Origin: Bacteroidetes bacterium B1(2017)
GTDB lineage: Bacteria; Bacteroidota; Bacteroidia; UKL13-3
Direction of reading: 5' to 3'
Length of the DNA: 64,000 nucleotides
Assembly: GCA_002256395.1 (NCBI GenBank)
Contig: NKJG01000001.1
Coordinates: forward strand, 1,240,001 to 1,304,000
The notes under the pieces were generated by a model. It saw only the letters and a program-made list of their open reading frames with translations. It was not told the origin of the DNA and did not search any database. Position 1 is the stretch's first letter. Each line of letters opens with the position of its first letter. Below, one piece after another: positions 35,168 through 43,426 of the stretch. The translations under genes were made by a program, and so were the position numbers.

Positions 35168-35539
35168 ATGAGTGTACGTCAAGAGAAGTTTGAGGGCATA
35201 ATCCAGCAGCATTTGGCAGATATTTTCCAACGCAATCCTGAATTCGTGAACCGCGAATTTGTAACGATTAGCAAAGTGGAAGTTTCGCCTGATTTAGGAT
35301 ATGCCAAAGTGTTTTTGAGTTTGATAAAAATTCAGAATAGAGCTGAGATGTTAAGAATGGTGAATTTGCAAAACGGGCAAATTAGAAAACAATTGGCTTC
35401 TAAAATTAGAAATCAAGCTCGTATTGTTCCTGAATTGAATTTCATTATTGACGATAGTCTTGATTATGCATTTCATATGGATGCTGTGCTTAAAAAAGTG
35501 CACGACGAAGACGAAAGAAAAAGAAACGAAAACAAATAA
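35168..35539 (+). CDS. rbfA: Ribosome-binding factor A
   Basis: A 123-aa KH-like protein needed for 16S rRNA maturation and 30S assembly, especially in the cold. The core FVTISKVEVSPDLGYAKVFLS and the C-terminal RIVPELNFIIDDSLDYAFHMD are typical. Length is usual. A -7 element ends six bases before the ATG, so the message may be leaderless. It is followed by a methyltransferase and an FtsX-like gene in the same direction with short gaps (18 and 12 bases), an arrangement I associate with Bacteroidota. Confidence 0.93.
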   Translation: MSVRQEKFEGIIQQHLADIFQRNPEFVNREFVTISKVEVSPDLGYAKVFLSLIKIQNRAEMLRMVNLQNGQIRKQLASKIRNQARIVPELNFIIDDSLDYAFHMDAVLKKVHDEDERKRNENK

Positions 35540-35557
35540 ACGATTGCTTTAATAATC

Positions 35558-36364
35558 ATGAATTACGATCCAATTAAGAAAGACTTAGGTATAGTTTTTA
35601 ATCAAAATACATTCTTAAGAAAAGTATTTTATTCTCTGTTAGATTTGTTATTGCTTCGCACATGGCACGTACATCGCGAGCTTAAGGCTTGGATGAAAAA
35701 CAATCCATCTGCTCGTATTTTAGATGCAGGTTCTGGCTTTGGGCAATATAGTTTCTACATGTCGAAAAGAAGCACTAAATACACCATTGATGCAGTAGAT
35801 GTTAAGGACGATCAAATAGCAGATTGCAATCAGTTTTTCGCAAAATGTGGCTTAACAAACGCAACCTTTTCTTATGGAGATTTAACTCAATCAATTGCTC
35901 AAAACAAATATGATTTAGTTATGTGCGTTGATGTTATGGAACATATCTTGGAAGATGTAACCGTATTTAAAAACTTTAATGAGGCAATGAAACCTGGGGC
36001 TATGTTGTTAATTTCTACTCCTAGCGATCAAGGTGGAAGTGATGTGCATGAAGAAACCGGTGAAAGTTTTATTGGCGAGCATGTGAGAGACGGGTATCCT
36101 GTGGAGGAAATGGCGGATAAATTGAAGCAAGCTGGATTTACAAAAATGGAAATTTTATACAGCTATGGAAATCCTGGCAAAATTGCTTGGCGTTTAAGTA
36201 TGAAATACCCAATGTTAATGCTTAATACAAGTAAGATTTTCTTTATTCTTATTCCGTTCTATTATATCCTAACCTATCCATTTAGCTATGTGTTAAATTG
36301 GGTTGATACGTATACCACCCACAAAACGGGTACAGGCCTTATTGTAAAAGCCTGGAAATCGTAA
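35558..36364 (+). CDS. Class I SAM-dependent methyltransferase
   Basis: A 268-aa methyltransferase. Motif I is ARILDAGSGFGQYSFYM, the acidic end of strand 2 is TIDAVDVKDDQ, and VMCVDVMEHILED is motif IV. A hydrophobic segment near the C-terminus (about residues 225-248) suggests membrane association. The fold matches ubiquinone/menaquinone and lipid methyltransferases, but no substrate can be named. It sits between rbfA and the FtsX-like gene. Confidence 0.85.
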   Translation: MNYDPIKKDLGIVFNQNTFLRKVFYSLLDLLLLRTWHVHRELKAWMKNNPSARILDAGSGFGQYSFYMSKRSTKYTIDAVDVKDDQIADCNQFFAKCGLTNATFSYGDLTQSIAQNKYDLVMCVDVMEHILEDVTVFKNFNEAMKPGAMLLISTPSDQGGSDVHEETGESFIGEHVRDGYPVEEMADKLKQAGFTKMEILYSYGNPGKIAWRLSMKYPMLMLNTSKIFFILIPFYYILTYPFSYVLNWVDTYTTHKTGTGLIVKAWKS

Positions 36365-36376
36365 GCCAACTAGAGG

Positions 36377-37606
36377 TTGAATTTACCTTTTAAAATAGCG
36401 AGTCGGTATTTTTTCTCTCGCAAAAAGCGAGGTGGATTTAACGCGATATCTTTAATTTCTTATATCTCCTTATTGGGCTATGCCGTTGGGGCTGCAGCTT
36501 TGCTTATTGTACTTTCTGTGTTTAATGGTTTTGAAGGCCTTTTTACTAAGATGTATAGTAATTTTGATGCCGATCTTCAAGTGCTGCCAGCAAGTGGAAA
36601 ATCAATTTTAATTTCGGATGTTCCTATAAATAAAATTAAGGAAAAGCAATGGCTGAAAGGTATTACAGCTGTTTGGGAGGAGAATGCTTTACTTAGATAT
36701 AATGGAAAGCAAACCTTAGCAACTATAAAGGCAGTCGACCAAAATTATCTTACTACAAATCCTTTAGATAGCAATCTGTTGAGAGGAACCCTGTTACTTC
36801 AAAATGGCGACACCTCTTTTGCCATCGTAGGTCAAGGCATAGGCTATCAATTAGGCATAGACCCCGATGACCAATTCCATTTTTTGGGCATTTATCTTCC
36901 TAAGAAGGGTAAAATTGATTTGTTAAATCCAGAAGATGCTTTCGCTCATGGACTCGTTTTTCCTATTGCAGTGATTGGTGTTCAGGAAGAGGTTGATAAT
37001 AAATATGTATTGCTTCCTCTGTCCTATGTAATGCAACAAATTGAAGACTCTATCCATATAAGTCACCTTGAATTGCGCCTTAAAAATCCAGCAGAAATGG
37101 AAGAGGTAAGGGAGGAATTACAAGATCTTATTGGGCCAAAATTTGTTATTAAAAATAGGTTCGAACAGCGTGAAAGCTTTTTTAAAGTTATGCGTTCCGA
37201 AAAAAGCATATCGTATTTAATTCTGGTATTTATTCTACTTATTGCGGCCTTTAATACAATAGGTTCTCTCTATATGTTAGTAATAGAAAAGAAGAAGGAT
37301 ATTGGGTCTTTTTCGAGTATGGGTTTTAGTGCAAATAATATTGCCTTGATATATGTTTATCAGAGTCTATTAATTGCTGTAACAGGTGGTTTAACAGGCA
37401 TTATTGTTGGTTTAGTAATATGCTGGGGTCAACAAGAATTTGGATGGATAGCTTTACAAAGTGTAGGCAGTACAACCATAAGTGCCTATCCTGTTTTGGT
37501 AAAATGGTATGATGCTATAACGGTATTTGTTACCCTTTTTGGAATGGGAATAGTTACATCCATTTATCCTGCTTGGAAGGCAAGGAGTTTTAGTAATAAA
37601 GGATAA
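36377..37606 (+). CDS. FtsX-like permease, LolC/LolE family
   Basis: A 409-aa inner-membrane ABC permease. Four transmembrane helices surround a large periplasmic domain: one near residues 20-45, and three in the C-terminal FtsX domain (about 275-400, including YLILVFILLIAAFNTIGSLYM). The N-terminal IASRYFFSRKKRGGFNAISLIS is typical of LolC/E-type lipoprotein-releasing permeases. The start is TTG at 36377, preceded by AGAGG. The partner ATPase is not in the window, so the transporter's cargo is inferred. Confidence 0.85.
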   Translation: MNLPFKIASRYFFSRKKRGGFNAISLISYISLLGYAVGAAALLIVLSVFNGFEGLFTKMYSNFDADLQVLPASGKSILISDVPINKIKEKQWLKGITAVWEENALLRYNGKQTLATIKAVDQNYLTTNPLDSNLLRGTLLLQNGDTSFAIVGQGIGYQLGIDPDDQFHFLGIYLPKKGKIDLLNPEDAFAHGLVFPIAVIGVQEEVDNKYVLLPLSYVMQQIEDSIHISHLELRLKNPAEMEEVREELQDLIGPKFVIKNRFEQRESFFKVMRSEKSISYLILVFILLIAAFNTIGSLYMLVIEKKKDIGSFSSMGFSANNIALIYVYQSLLIAVTGGLTGIIVGLVICWGQQEFGWIALQSVGSTTISAYPVLVKWYDAITVFVTLFGMGIVTSIYPAWKARSFSNKG

Positions 37607-37614
37607 GTTTTCTT

Positions 37615-38598
37615 CTATCTTTCTTTATAAACCACTTCCATTAAAGTTTGTCCAACGGCTTTTAAGGTGTTTCTATCTATCACATTAATTTTATCGTTTA
37701 TAGTATGCCAATGAGCTGGAAATCTAGATTCGGTACTTTCTGTGTAATGAATAATATCTATGGTTGGGATACCGCCTAATTCATTAATAAATTTATGATC
37801 ATCCGTAATGTATCCACCCTGGTAATAATAGAAGTAATTGCTATATCCTAATTGCACTCCCTGGTCCCAAACTTTTCTCAAAACTGGTTCAGCATATTTC
37901 ATACTAAAGCCTTCCCAAATAAAGCGCGCATTATAAGCTCCAACCATATCCAGCAAAATGCCGTAATTGGCTTTATAACCTGCTTTATGAGGTTTTTTTG
38001 CCCAATATTGCGAGCCCAAACAATAGGTTTCTCCGCCCTTATCACTTTTACCTAAGTCTTCTGCATCTAAACAGATTAAGTCTATTCCAATACTTGGTTT
38101 ATTAGTAGCCATTACTCTAGCCATTTCTAACATAATTGCCACACCACTTGCTCCATCATCTGCAGCATCAATCGGGGTGTTATGATTGGCAGGGTTTGGG
38201 TCATTATCGGCATAAGGTCTGCTATCCCAATGGGAGCATATCAAAACCCTTTTCGAAGCTTTTGGATTAAAGGATGCTACAATGTTTCGAATGTTTAATT
38301 TCTTTCCATCCCAATTATTTACAACGGCCTTTTGCTCTATTACCTCGTCGGCATATTTCTTAAACTCAGCAGTTAAGTAATCTCCACAATTTGTATGTGC
38401 CGTGCTGTTGCAAACTCTTGGTCCAAATGAAACCTGTTTTTCAACAAAAATAAAGGCAGAATCGCTATTAAAATTTGGACTTTCTGGTTTATAGGTTTGA
38501 ACATTAGTAGGTTGTTCAACCACTTTTTTCTTTGGTTGATCGGTACAAGCAACTGTGAGAAGTGCCAAAATTGGCACTATATTTTTCCATGATTTCAT
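37615..38598 (-). CDS. M28-family metallopeptidase / glutaminyl cyclase-like lipoprotein
   Basis: A 327-aa predicted lipoprotein with lipobox LTVAC (Cys18). The M28 zinc-binding residues are visible in CSHWDSRPYAD, DAADDGASGVA, CLDAEDLG and the C-terminal IDIIHYT and PAHWHTINDK. The spacing and the final WHT element are closer to glutaminyl-peptide cyclotransferases than to aminopeptidases. That activity caps N-terminal Gln, which would suit T9SS-exported proteins whose signal cleavage often leaves Gln (as in HAQ/NAQ here). Start 38598 is the Met of the lipoprotein signal. It is divergent to the M1 peptidase. Confidence 0.85.
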   Translation of the reverse strand: MKSWKNIVPILALLTVACTDQPKKKVVEQPTNVQTYKPESPNFNSDSAFIFVEKQVSFGPRVCNSTAHTNCGDYLTAEFKKYADEVIEQKAVVNNWDGKKLNIRNIVASFNPKASKRVLICSHWDSRPYADNDPNPANHNTPIDAADDGASGVAIMLEMARVMATNKPSIGIDLICLDAEDLGKSDKGGETYCLGSQYWAKKPHKAGYKANYGILLDMVGAYNARFIWEGFSMKYAEPVLRKVWDQGVQLGYSNYFYYYQGGYITDDHKFINELGGIPTIDIIHYTESTESRFPAHWHTINDKINVIDRNTLKAVGQTLMEVVYKER

Positions 38599-38633
38599 TG
38601 GTGTAAAAATAAGCATTCCACTTTCTTTTCCTA

Positions 38634-38641
38634 TATATTCG
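38634..38641 (+). promoter_or_regulatory. -7 element before the M1 peptidase
   Basis: TATATTCG, ending seven bases before ATG 38649. This spacing would make the transcript start at that ATG and argues against the upstream ATG at 38643. The -33 element is unclear. Confidence 0.5.
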
Positions 38642-38648
38642 CATGTAT

Positions 38649-41084
38649 ATGAAATTAAAATTCCTAGGTTTATTTTGTTTCTATTCTGCTTTTTCATTTG
38701 CGCAGAACTCCTTTAACTCCTATTTAAAGGATGCTACCACATATAGAGAACATTCATTAGATATAACCCATATGAAGGTTGAATTATCTTTTGAACCTCA
38801 GCAAGGATTGGTAAAGGGAAAGGTAACCCATACGTTTAAAGTATTACAAAAAACGGTAGATTCTGTTTTCTTTGATGCACCTGGAATAAAAATAAGTACG
38901 GCAAGTTTTAATGGTACGAACCTAGCCTTTAAAACAACCAAAACGGGTGTATGGGTTTATCCATCTAAGGCTTTAAGCTGGGATCAAATTGGAGAAATTG
39001 TATTTATTTATACTGCTGAACCTAAGCGTGGAATTTACTTTATTGGATGGAATGTACCTGAACCAACTCAATTGGATCCATTTGCGGTAAGGAAACAAAT
39101 TTGGACTCAGGGACAAGGAATAGACAATAGAAATTGGATACCCATGTATGATGATATGAATGATAAATTCATTACCGAAACTATAACCACATTCGACAGT
39201 AAGTATAAGGTTCTAAGTAATGGAAAATTGATTTCAAAAAAGGAAAACAAGGATGGAACTAGTACTTGGCATTATGCCATGAGTAAACCGCATGCTGGGT
39301 ATTTATTGATGTTGGGTATTGGAAAATATTCGGTGGCAACAGCCAAAAGCAAAAGTGGTGTGCCTCTACAATTTTGGTACTATCCAGAGTTTCCAGAGCG
39401 TGTTGAACCAACATTTAGATTTTCGGCACAGATGATAGACTTTTTAGAGGCTCAAACAGGCATTCCTTATCCATGGGAAAGCTATAGTCAAATAATGGTT
39501 CAAGACTTTATGTACGGAGCAATGGAAAACACCACTGCCACCTTATTTGGCGACTTTTTTAATGTTGATTCAAGAGCTTTTTTAGATAGAAATTATGTGG
39601 GTGTAAATTGCCATGAATTAACACATCAATGGTTTGGCGATTATATTACCGCTAGAGATGGACGTGACGCTTGGTTGCAAGAAAGTTTTGCCACCTATTT
39701 CCCTAAGCAATTATCAAAAAACATAGATGGAATAGAAGAGTGGGATTGGCAGCGAAGAGCCCATCAAAATGCTGCGGTTGAGGCTGGAAAGAAAGATAAT
39801 TTTGCGGTACGTCATACTGCTGGAGGAACAGCTAGAGTATACCCTAAAGGGGCTGCTGTTATTAGTATGTTGGAGTATGTATTGGGAGAAGATCAATGGA
39901 AACGCGTACTCAATTATTACCTAAAAACGCATGCCTATTCTAATGTTGAAACCAACGATTTGCAACAGGCCATTAAGGATGTTTTGGGACTAAATTTAGA
40001 TTGGTTTTTTGATGAATGGATTTTACGTGGAGGCGAACCAAATTTAAGAGTACACTACGAAGAATTAACCTATGCAAATGGAAGTAGAGGTATTGAAATA
40101 GCGATTGAACAAATTCAAAAAATGGATGAGACAATTCATCCTTTTAAAATGCCTATTAGAGTGGAGGCCTATTTCACGGATGGCTCTTCAATATCCATAA
40201 ACGACCAAATTAGTGAAGCGTTTGATGTAATTAAGTTGAACAATATTGGTTCAAGAAAAATAGCCTTTGTTTTGGTTGACCCAAATTCAACTATTTTGAA
40301 GCAAATGAGCTTTAAAAAGGAGTATTCAGAATTAGAGATGCAACTTAAAATGGCTCCTCATATGCTGGATAGATATGACGCCTTAGTTGAAATGAGAAAT
40401 ATACCTATTGCCCAAAAAAGAGAGGCTGTTTTACAAGTTTTAAGCAGAGAAAAACATGAGGGTATTCTTAATGAAGCAATTACTCAACTGGCCAGCGACC
40501 CTAGCTCTGCTGATGCCTTGGAAGCAATGTATGCGAATAGTAGGGCAGCTGTTAGAGATCAGGTTTTAAAATCTCTTGAACCAAACGAAGCTAATAAATC
40601 AATGTATGAAAAAGCTTTAAACGATAGTAGTTATGATGTGGTAAAAACTGCTTTGGATAAACTTTGTCATGCGTTCCCAGCTAATGCCTCTATTTATTTG
40701 GTTCGAACCAATACTGTGCACGGGATGTTTCACAGTGTAAGAATGAAATGGCTAGAGCTAAGTATTGTAAATAATTTGAATGAATTAGAGGCACGAAAAG
40801 AATTGTCAGTATACTCAACAGAGAATTTCGAGTTCAGAACGCGTGGCCAAGCCTTTCAAGTTTTAAAGGCCACAAATACGTTTAATGACCAAGTTATAGA
40901 TGCTTTATTTCAAGCCATGCTATCGTCAAATGGTAGATTGGCAGGGCCGGCCAGTGAATTGGCTAGCCATTTTGCGAACACAATAGAATATAGGGATAGA
41001 ATGAAAAAGTACTATCAAAATAAAAACTATTCTGAACAACAGAAGGAAATATTGTCTAAAAATATATTTTTGTTTAAGAACTAA
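38649..41084 (+). CDS. M1 family metallopeptidase
   Basis: An 811-aa exported zinc peptidase related to aminopeptidase N. A signal peptide (to about SFAQ) is followed by the beta-sandwich domain, the exopeptidase motif YGAMENT, and the zinc site HELTHQWFGD with its downstream Glu in WLQESFATYF. The C-terminal third is helical, with HEAT-like pairs. It probably degrades peptides in the periplasm or outside. The start at 38649 is preferred over 38643 (two codons longer) because of the promoter position. A 221-aa barrel gene follows after nine bases. Confidence 0.93.
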   Translation: MKLKFLGLFCFYSAFSFAQNSFNSYLKDATTYREHSLDITHMKVELSFEPQQGLVKGKVTHTFKVLQKTVDSVFFDAPGIKISTASFNGTNLAFKTTKTGVWVYPSKALSWDQIGEIVFIYTAEPKRGIYFIGWNVPEPTQLDPFAVRKQIWTQGQGIDNRNWIPMYDDMNDKFITETITTFDSKYKVLSNGKLISKKENKDGTSTWHYAMSKPHAGYLLMLGIGKYSVATAKSKSGVPLQFWYYPEFPERVEPTFRFSAQMIDFLEAQTGIPYPWESYSQIMVQDFMYGAMENTTATLFGDFFNVDSRAFLDRNYVGVNCHELTHQWFGDYITARDGRDAWLQESFATYFPKQLSKNIDGIEEWDWQRRAHQNAAVEAGKKDNFAVRHTAGGTARVYPKGAAVISMLEYVLGEDQWKRVLNYYLKTHAYSNVETNDLQQAIKDVLGLNLDWFFDEWILRGGEPNLRVHYEELTYANGSRGIEIAIEQIQKMDETIHPFKMPIRVEAYFTDGSSISINDQISEAFDVIKLNNIGSRKIAFVLVDPNSTILKQMSFKKEYSELEMQLKMAPHMLDRYDALVEMRNIPIAQKREAVLQVLSREKHEGILNEAITQLASDPSSADALEAMYANSRAAVRDQVLKSLEPNEANKSMYEKALNDSSYDVVKTALDKLCHAFPANASIYLVRTNTVHGMFHSVRMKWLELSIVNNLNELEARKELSVYSTENFEFRTRGQAFQVLKATNTFNDQVIDALFQAMLSSNGRLAGPASELASHFANTIEYRDRMKKYYQNKNYSEQQKEILSKNIFLFKN
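40700..40709. repeat. GGTTCGAACC palindrome, copy 4
   Basis: Perfect palindrome inside the M1 peptidase gene, read as G-GTT-CGA-ACC (Val-Arg-Thr). Confidence 0.9.
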
Positions 41085-41093
41085 ATTAAAATT

Positions 41094-41759
41094 ATGAGAA
41101 AACTATACACCTCACTCTTATTATTAGGAGCCTTTTTAACAAGTCAAGCTCAAGTTAAAAAGTACAGCACATCTAGTGGCGAGCTTATTTTTTCTTTTGC
41201 CGATTACAAAATTAACAACGAGCAAGTTAATACCCCAGTAAGGTTTACCTGCTTTCTCCATCTTGGGGTGTTTGAACACTTTGATTTTAGCAAAAACATT
41301 GGCTTATATACAGGTGGTGCCATTAGAAATGTTGGTTTTACCTCAACCAGTGGCGATACAATGATTAAAAGAAGGAACTATTATATTGGTGTTCCATTGG
41401 CCCTTAAAATTGGAAACTTGGCTGAAGACACGTATTTATTTGGAGGTGTAGAGGGTGAGTTCGCTTTAAATTATAAGGAAAAACTTTTTGTTAATGAGGA
41501 AAAAATAAACAAGTTTAATGTTTGGTTCAGCGATAGAACAAATTCATTTATGCCAAGTGCATTTATTGGCGTTAACTTAAAAGGTGGTTTTAATATGAAG
41601 TTTAAGTATTATTTAACCGATTTTTATAATAAAAACTTCACTGCTAATAATGTGAAAATTTACGATAACACTAAAAGTCAAATGTTCTATTTTTCGGTTG
41701 CGATGAATCTTCGTAACTCTACTTACTCAAGTAAAACCACCTATAATAAAGGGTTATAA
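41094..41759 (+). CDS. Probable outer-membrane beta-barrel protein
   Basis: A 221-aa exported protein with signal peptide (MRKLYTSLLLLGAFLTSQA) and eight or so alternating strands, for example FLHLGVFEHFDFSKNIGLYTGG, YYIGVPLALKIGNL and the terminal MFYFSVAMNLRNS. This is the OmpA/OmpW-like small-barrel pattern (porin family with an outer-membrane beta-barrel domain). No named family can be given. It follows the M1 peptidase by nine bases and may share its transcript. A perfect 12-bp inverted repeat lies just after the stop. Confidence 0.75.
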   Translation: MRKLYTSLLLLGAFLTSQAQVKKYSTSSGELIFSFADYKINNEQVNTPVRFTCFLHLGVFEHFDFSKNIGLYTGGAIRNVGFTSTSGDTMIKRRNYYIGVPLALKIGNLAEDTYLFGGVEGEFALNYKEKLFVNEEKINKFNVWFSDRTNSFMPSAFIGVNLKGGFNMKFKYYLTDFYNKNFTANNVKIYDNTKSQMFYFSVAMNLRNSTYSSKTTYNKGL

Positions 41760-41765
41760 ATACTA

Positions 41766-41811
41766 AGCAGGAACAAATAAGTGACAAATTCCGTCTTTTT
41801 TTGTTCCTGCT
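41766..41811. repeat. 12-bp inverted repeat with 22-base loop
   Basis: AGCAGGAACAAA (41766-41777) and its exact complement TTTGTTCCTGCT (41800-41811). There is no T-run on either side, so it is not a standard terminator. It could stabilise the 3' end of the barrel mRNA or be an unrelated hairpin. Confidence 0.6.
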
Positions 41812-41942
41812 AAAATCTATCTGGCTAAAAGAAATGATTTTTCCTTCATTCGTCATTCATAATTTGCCACTAAACATTTTGTTAACGTAAGAAGCCTTGG
41901 GGCACTTTTCAAATAGCTAAGAATAATTATCTTGCAATTACT

Positions 41943-42155
41943 ATGATTACCACCTGTCCCCATTGTGATTCTTTAGTGCCAATGAATGTTGAATTGGCAG
42001 TCAAATCTCAACAAAAGGAACTTAGTTGCCCTTGTTGCGATATGCCGTTTAATCCTTTTACAAGCCATGCTGATTTAATAGTTGAAGACCTTAAAGACAG
42101 ACTTGTAATTGAAAAAAGCCTTCAAAATATTGGTAGGTGGTTTGAAGATTGCTAA
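41943..42155 (+). CDS. Small zinc-ribbon protein
   Basis: A 70-aa protein whose N-terminal half has two zinc-binding knuckles (CPHC at residues 5-8 and CPCC at 29-32), like the MJ0042-type zinc ribbon that often starts with MITCPxC. The second half (LIVEDLKDRLVIEKSLQNIG) is a single acidic helix. Function unknown; such proteins are often RNA- or protein-binding. Clean start and stop, and plausible codon use, support a real gene even though it stands alone. Confidence 0.65.
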   Translation: MITTCPHCDSLVPMNVELAVKSQQKELSCPCCDMPFNPFTSHADLIVEDLKDRLVIEKSLQNIGRWFEDC

Positions 42156-42274
42156 ATCATCTTAACTTATCTCGTTTTCTTGTTGTTTCATCCCCATTTT
42201 TTAGCCTTTCAACTAATATAATTTAGATTCCCAATAGTATTGATGATTTTTGCATCACTATTTAGATTTTTAGT

Positions 42275-43195
42275 ATGCAAACAATTTTAGGCGCTAATGG
42301 TATTATAGGAATACATACTGCTAGGGCCTTAACAAATTATACTTCACGTATTCGATTGGTTAGCAGAAACCCTCAAAAAGTTAATGCTAGCGATGAATTG
42401 GTTTCTGCAGATTTAACCAATGAACGCCAAACGTTTGAGGCCGTTAAAGGCTCTGAGGTTGCATATTTAACAATTGGTTTACCTTATTCTTTATCAAGTT
42501 GGGAAACGCAATGGCCAATTGTAATGGCAAATGTTATTAATGCTTGTAAGGAACATCAAACGAAACTAGTTTTCTTAGATAACGTTTATGCTTATGGCAG
42601 AACCACCTCATGGATGACCGAGGAAACCCCTTTTAATCCATGTAGTAAAAAAGGCGAGATAAGAGCCAAAATTGCACAACAACTTTTAGACGAAATGCAT
42701 ACGGGCTCTATTTCAGGTATTATAGCACGTTCAGCCGATTTTTACGGGCCAAACACCGAGAATAGTTTTTTAAATAAAATGGTTTTCGAAAAATATGCTC
42801 AGCATAAAAGCGCCCTTTGGATGATTAACGAAAACCTAAAACACAGTTTCACCTACACACCCGATGCTGGGTCAGCATTAGCCTTATTAGGAAATAGTCA
42901 CCAAGCCTTTGGGCAAACTTGGCACCTTCCTACTCATAAGGATGTTTTAACAGGAAAAGAAATGATAGAGTTAATTGCAACAGCATTTGCCTGTGCCCCT
43001 AATTACTCTGTTCTTAAAAAATGGATGCTTCAAATGGTTTCATGGTTTAATCCCATTGTTCATGAAAACATGGAAATGCTATATCAGAATGAAGGCGATT
43101 ATTTATTTAGTAGTGCCAAATTTGAAAAAGCCTTTTCGTTTGAGCCAAGCTCCTATAAACGAGGTGTGGTAGATACCGTAGCCTCACTTTTATAA
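42275..43195 (+). CDS. NAD(P)-dependent epimerase/dehydratase-like SDR
   Basis: A 306-aa extended or atypical short-chain dehydrogenase. The dinucleotide motif is GANGIIGIHTARAL at residue 5, with the catalytic-region LDNVYAYGRTTSWMTEETPF (Tyr followed by a position where the usual YxxxK lysine is not obvious). Because this Lys is missing it may be an atypical SDR that binds NAD(P) but acts as a reductase with other catalysis or as a sensor. It precedes metK, but metK has its own promoter, so no shared operon is implied. Confidence 0.8.
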   Translation: MQTILGANGIIGIHTARALTNYTSRIRLVSRNPQKVNASDELVSADLTNERQTFEAVKGSEVAYLTIGLPYSLSSWETQWPIVMANVINACKEHQTKLVFLDNVYAYGRTTSWMTEETPFNPCSKKGEIRAKIAQQLLDEMHTGSISGIIARSADFYGPNTENSFLNKMVFEKYAQHKSALWMINENLKHSFTYTPDAGSALALLGNSHQAFGQTWHLPTHKDVLTGKEMIELIATAFACAPNYSVLKKWMLQMVSWFNPIVHENMEMLYQNEGDYLFSSAKFEKAFSFEPSSYKRGVVDTVASLL

Positions 43196-43232
43196 AAATC
43201 AGGAGTTTATTTGTCCGAATTATTTTTAGTGC

Positions 43233-43262
43233 TTTGTTTTTTAGTATTTTCCAATACTTTTG
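43233..43262 (+). promoter_or_regulatory. Promoter of metK
   Basis: TTTG (43233-43236), an 18-base spacer and TACTTTTG (43255-43262), a perfect match to the Bacteroidota promoter. The start should lie near 43269, about 160 bases before the metK ATG. Confidence 0.8.
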
Positions 43263-43268
43263 CAGTGC

Positions 43269-43426
43269 ATTAAGAATTTGCTTAACAGCGAATGCCAACC
43301 GGGAAGAACACCACGGTGGTAAAACGATGCGGACTTTCTTGTCAAATACAGTTCAACCTTATCTGCGAAGAGTCCTCAGAGTTTGCTTAATCGTTAATTG
43401 AACCATTAAACAATATAAAAATAAAC
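43269..43426 (+). ncRNA. Structured metK leader, candidate riboswitch
   Basis: A leader of about 158 bases between a strong promoter and metK, rich in pairing. Visible helices are TTAAG/CTTAA (43271-43286), CCAACCG with CGGTGG (43295-43319, one bulge), and GGACT with AGTCC (43331-43375). The piece GCCAACC followed by GGTGGTAA recalls the GCAACC and GGUGCUAA joints of SAM-I-type riboswitches, but the rest of that fold is not present. A SAM-responsive leader is plausible because metK makes SAM; the class cannot be assigned by eye. Confidence 0.5.

Noticed and set aside
43288..43320. Signal recognition particle RNA in the metK leader
   Set aside because: CCGGGAAG looks a little like the CCGGAAGG tetraloop region, but the flanking symmetric loop and the pairing partners do not match.
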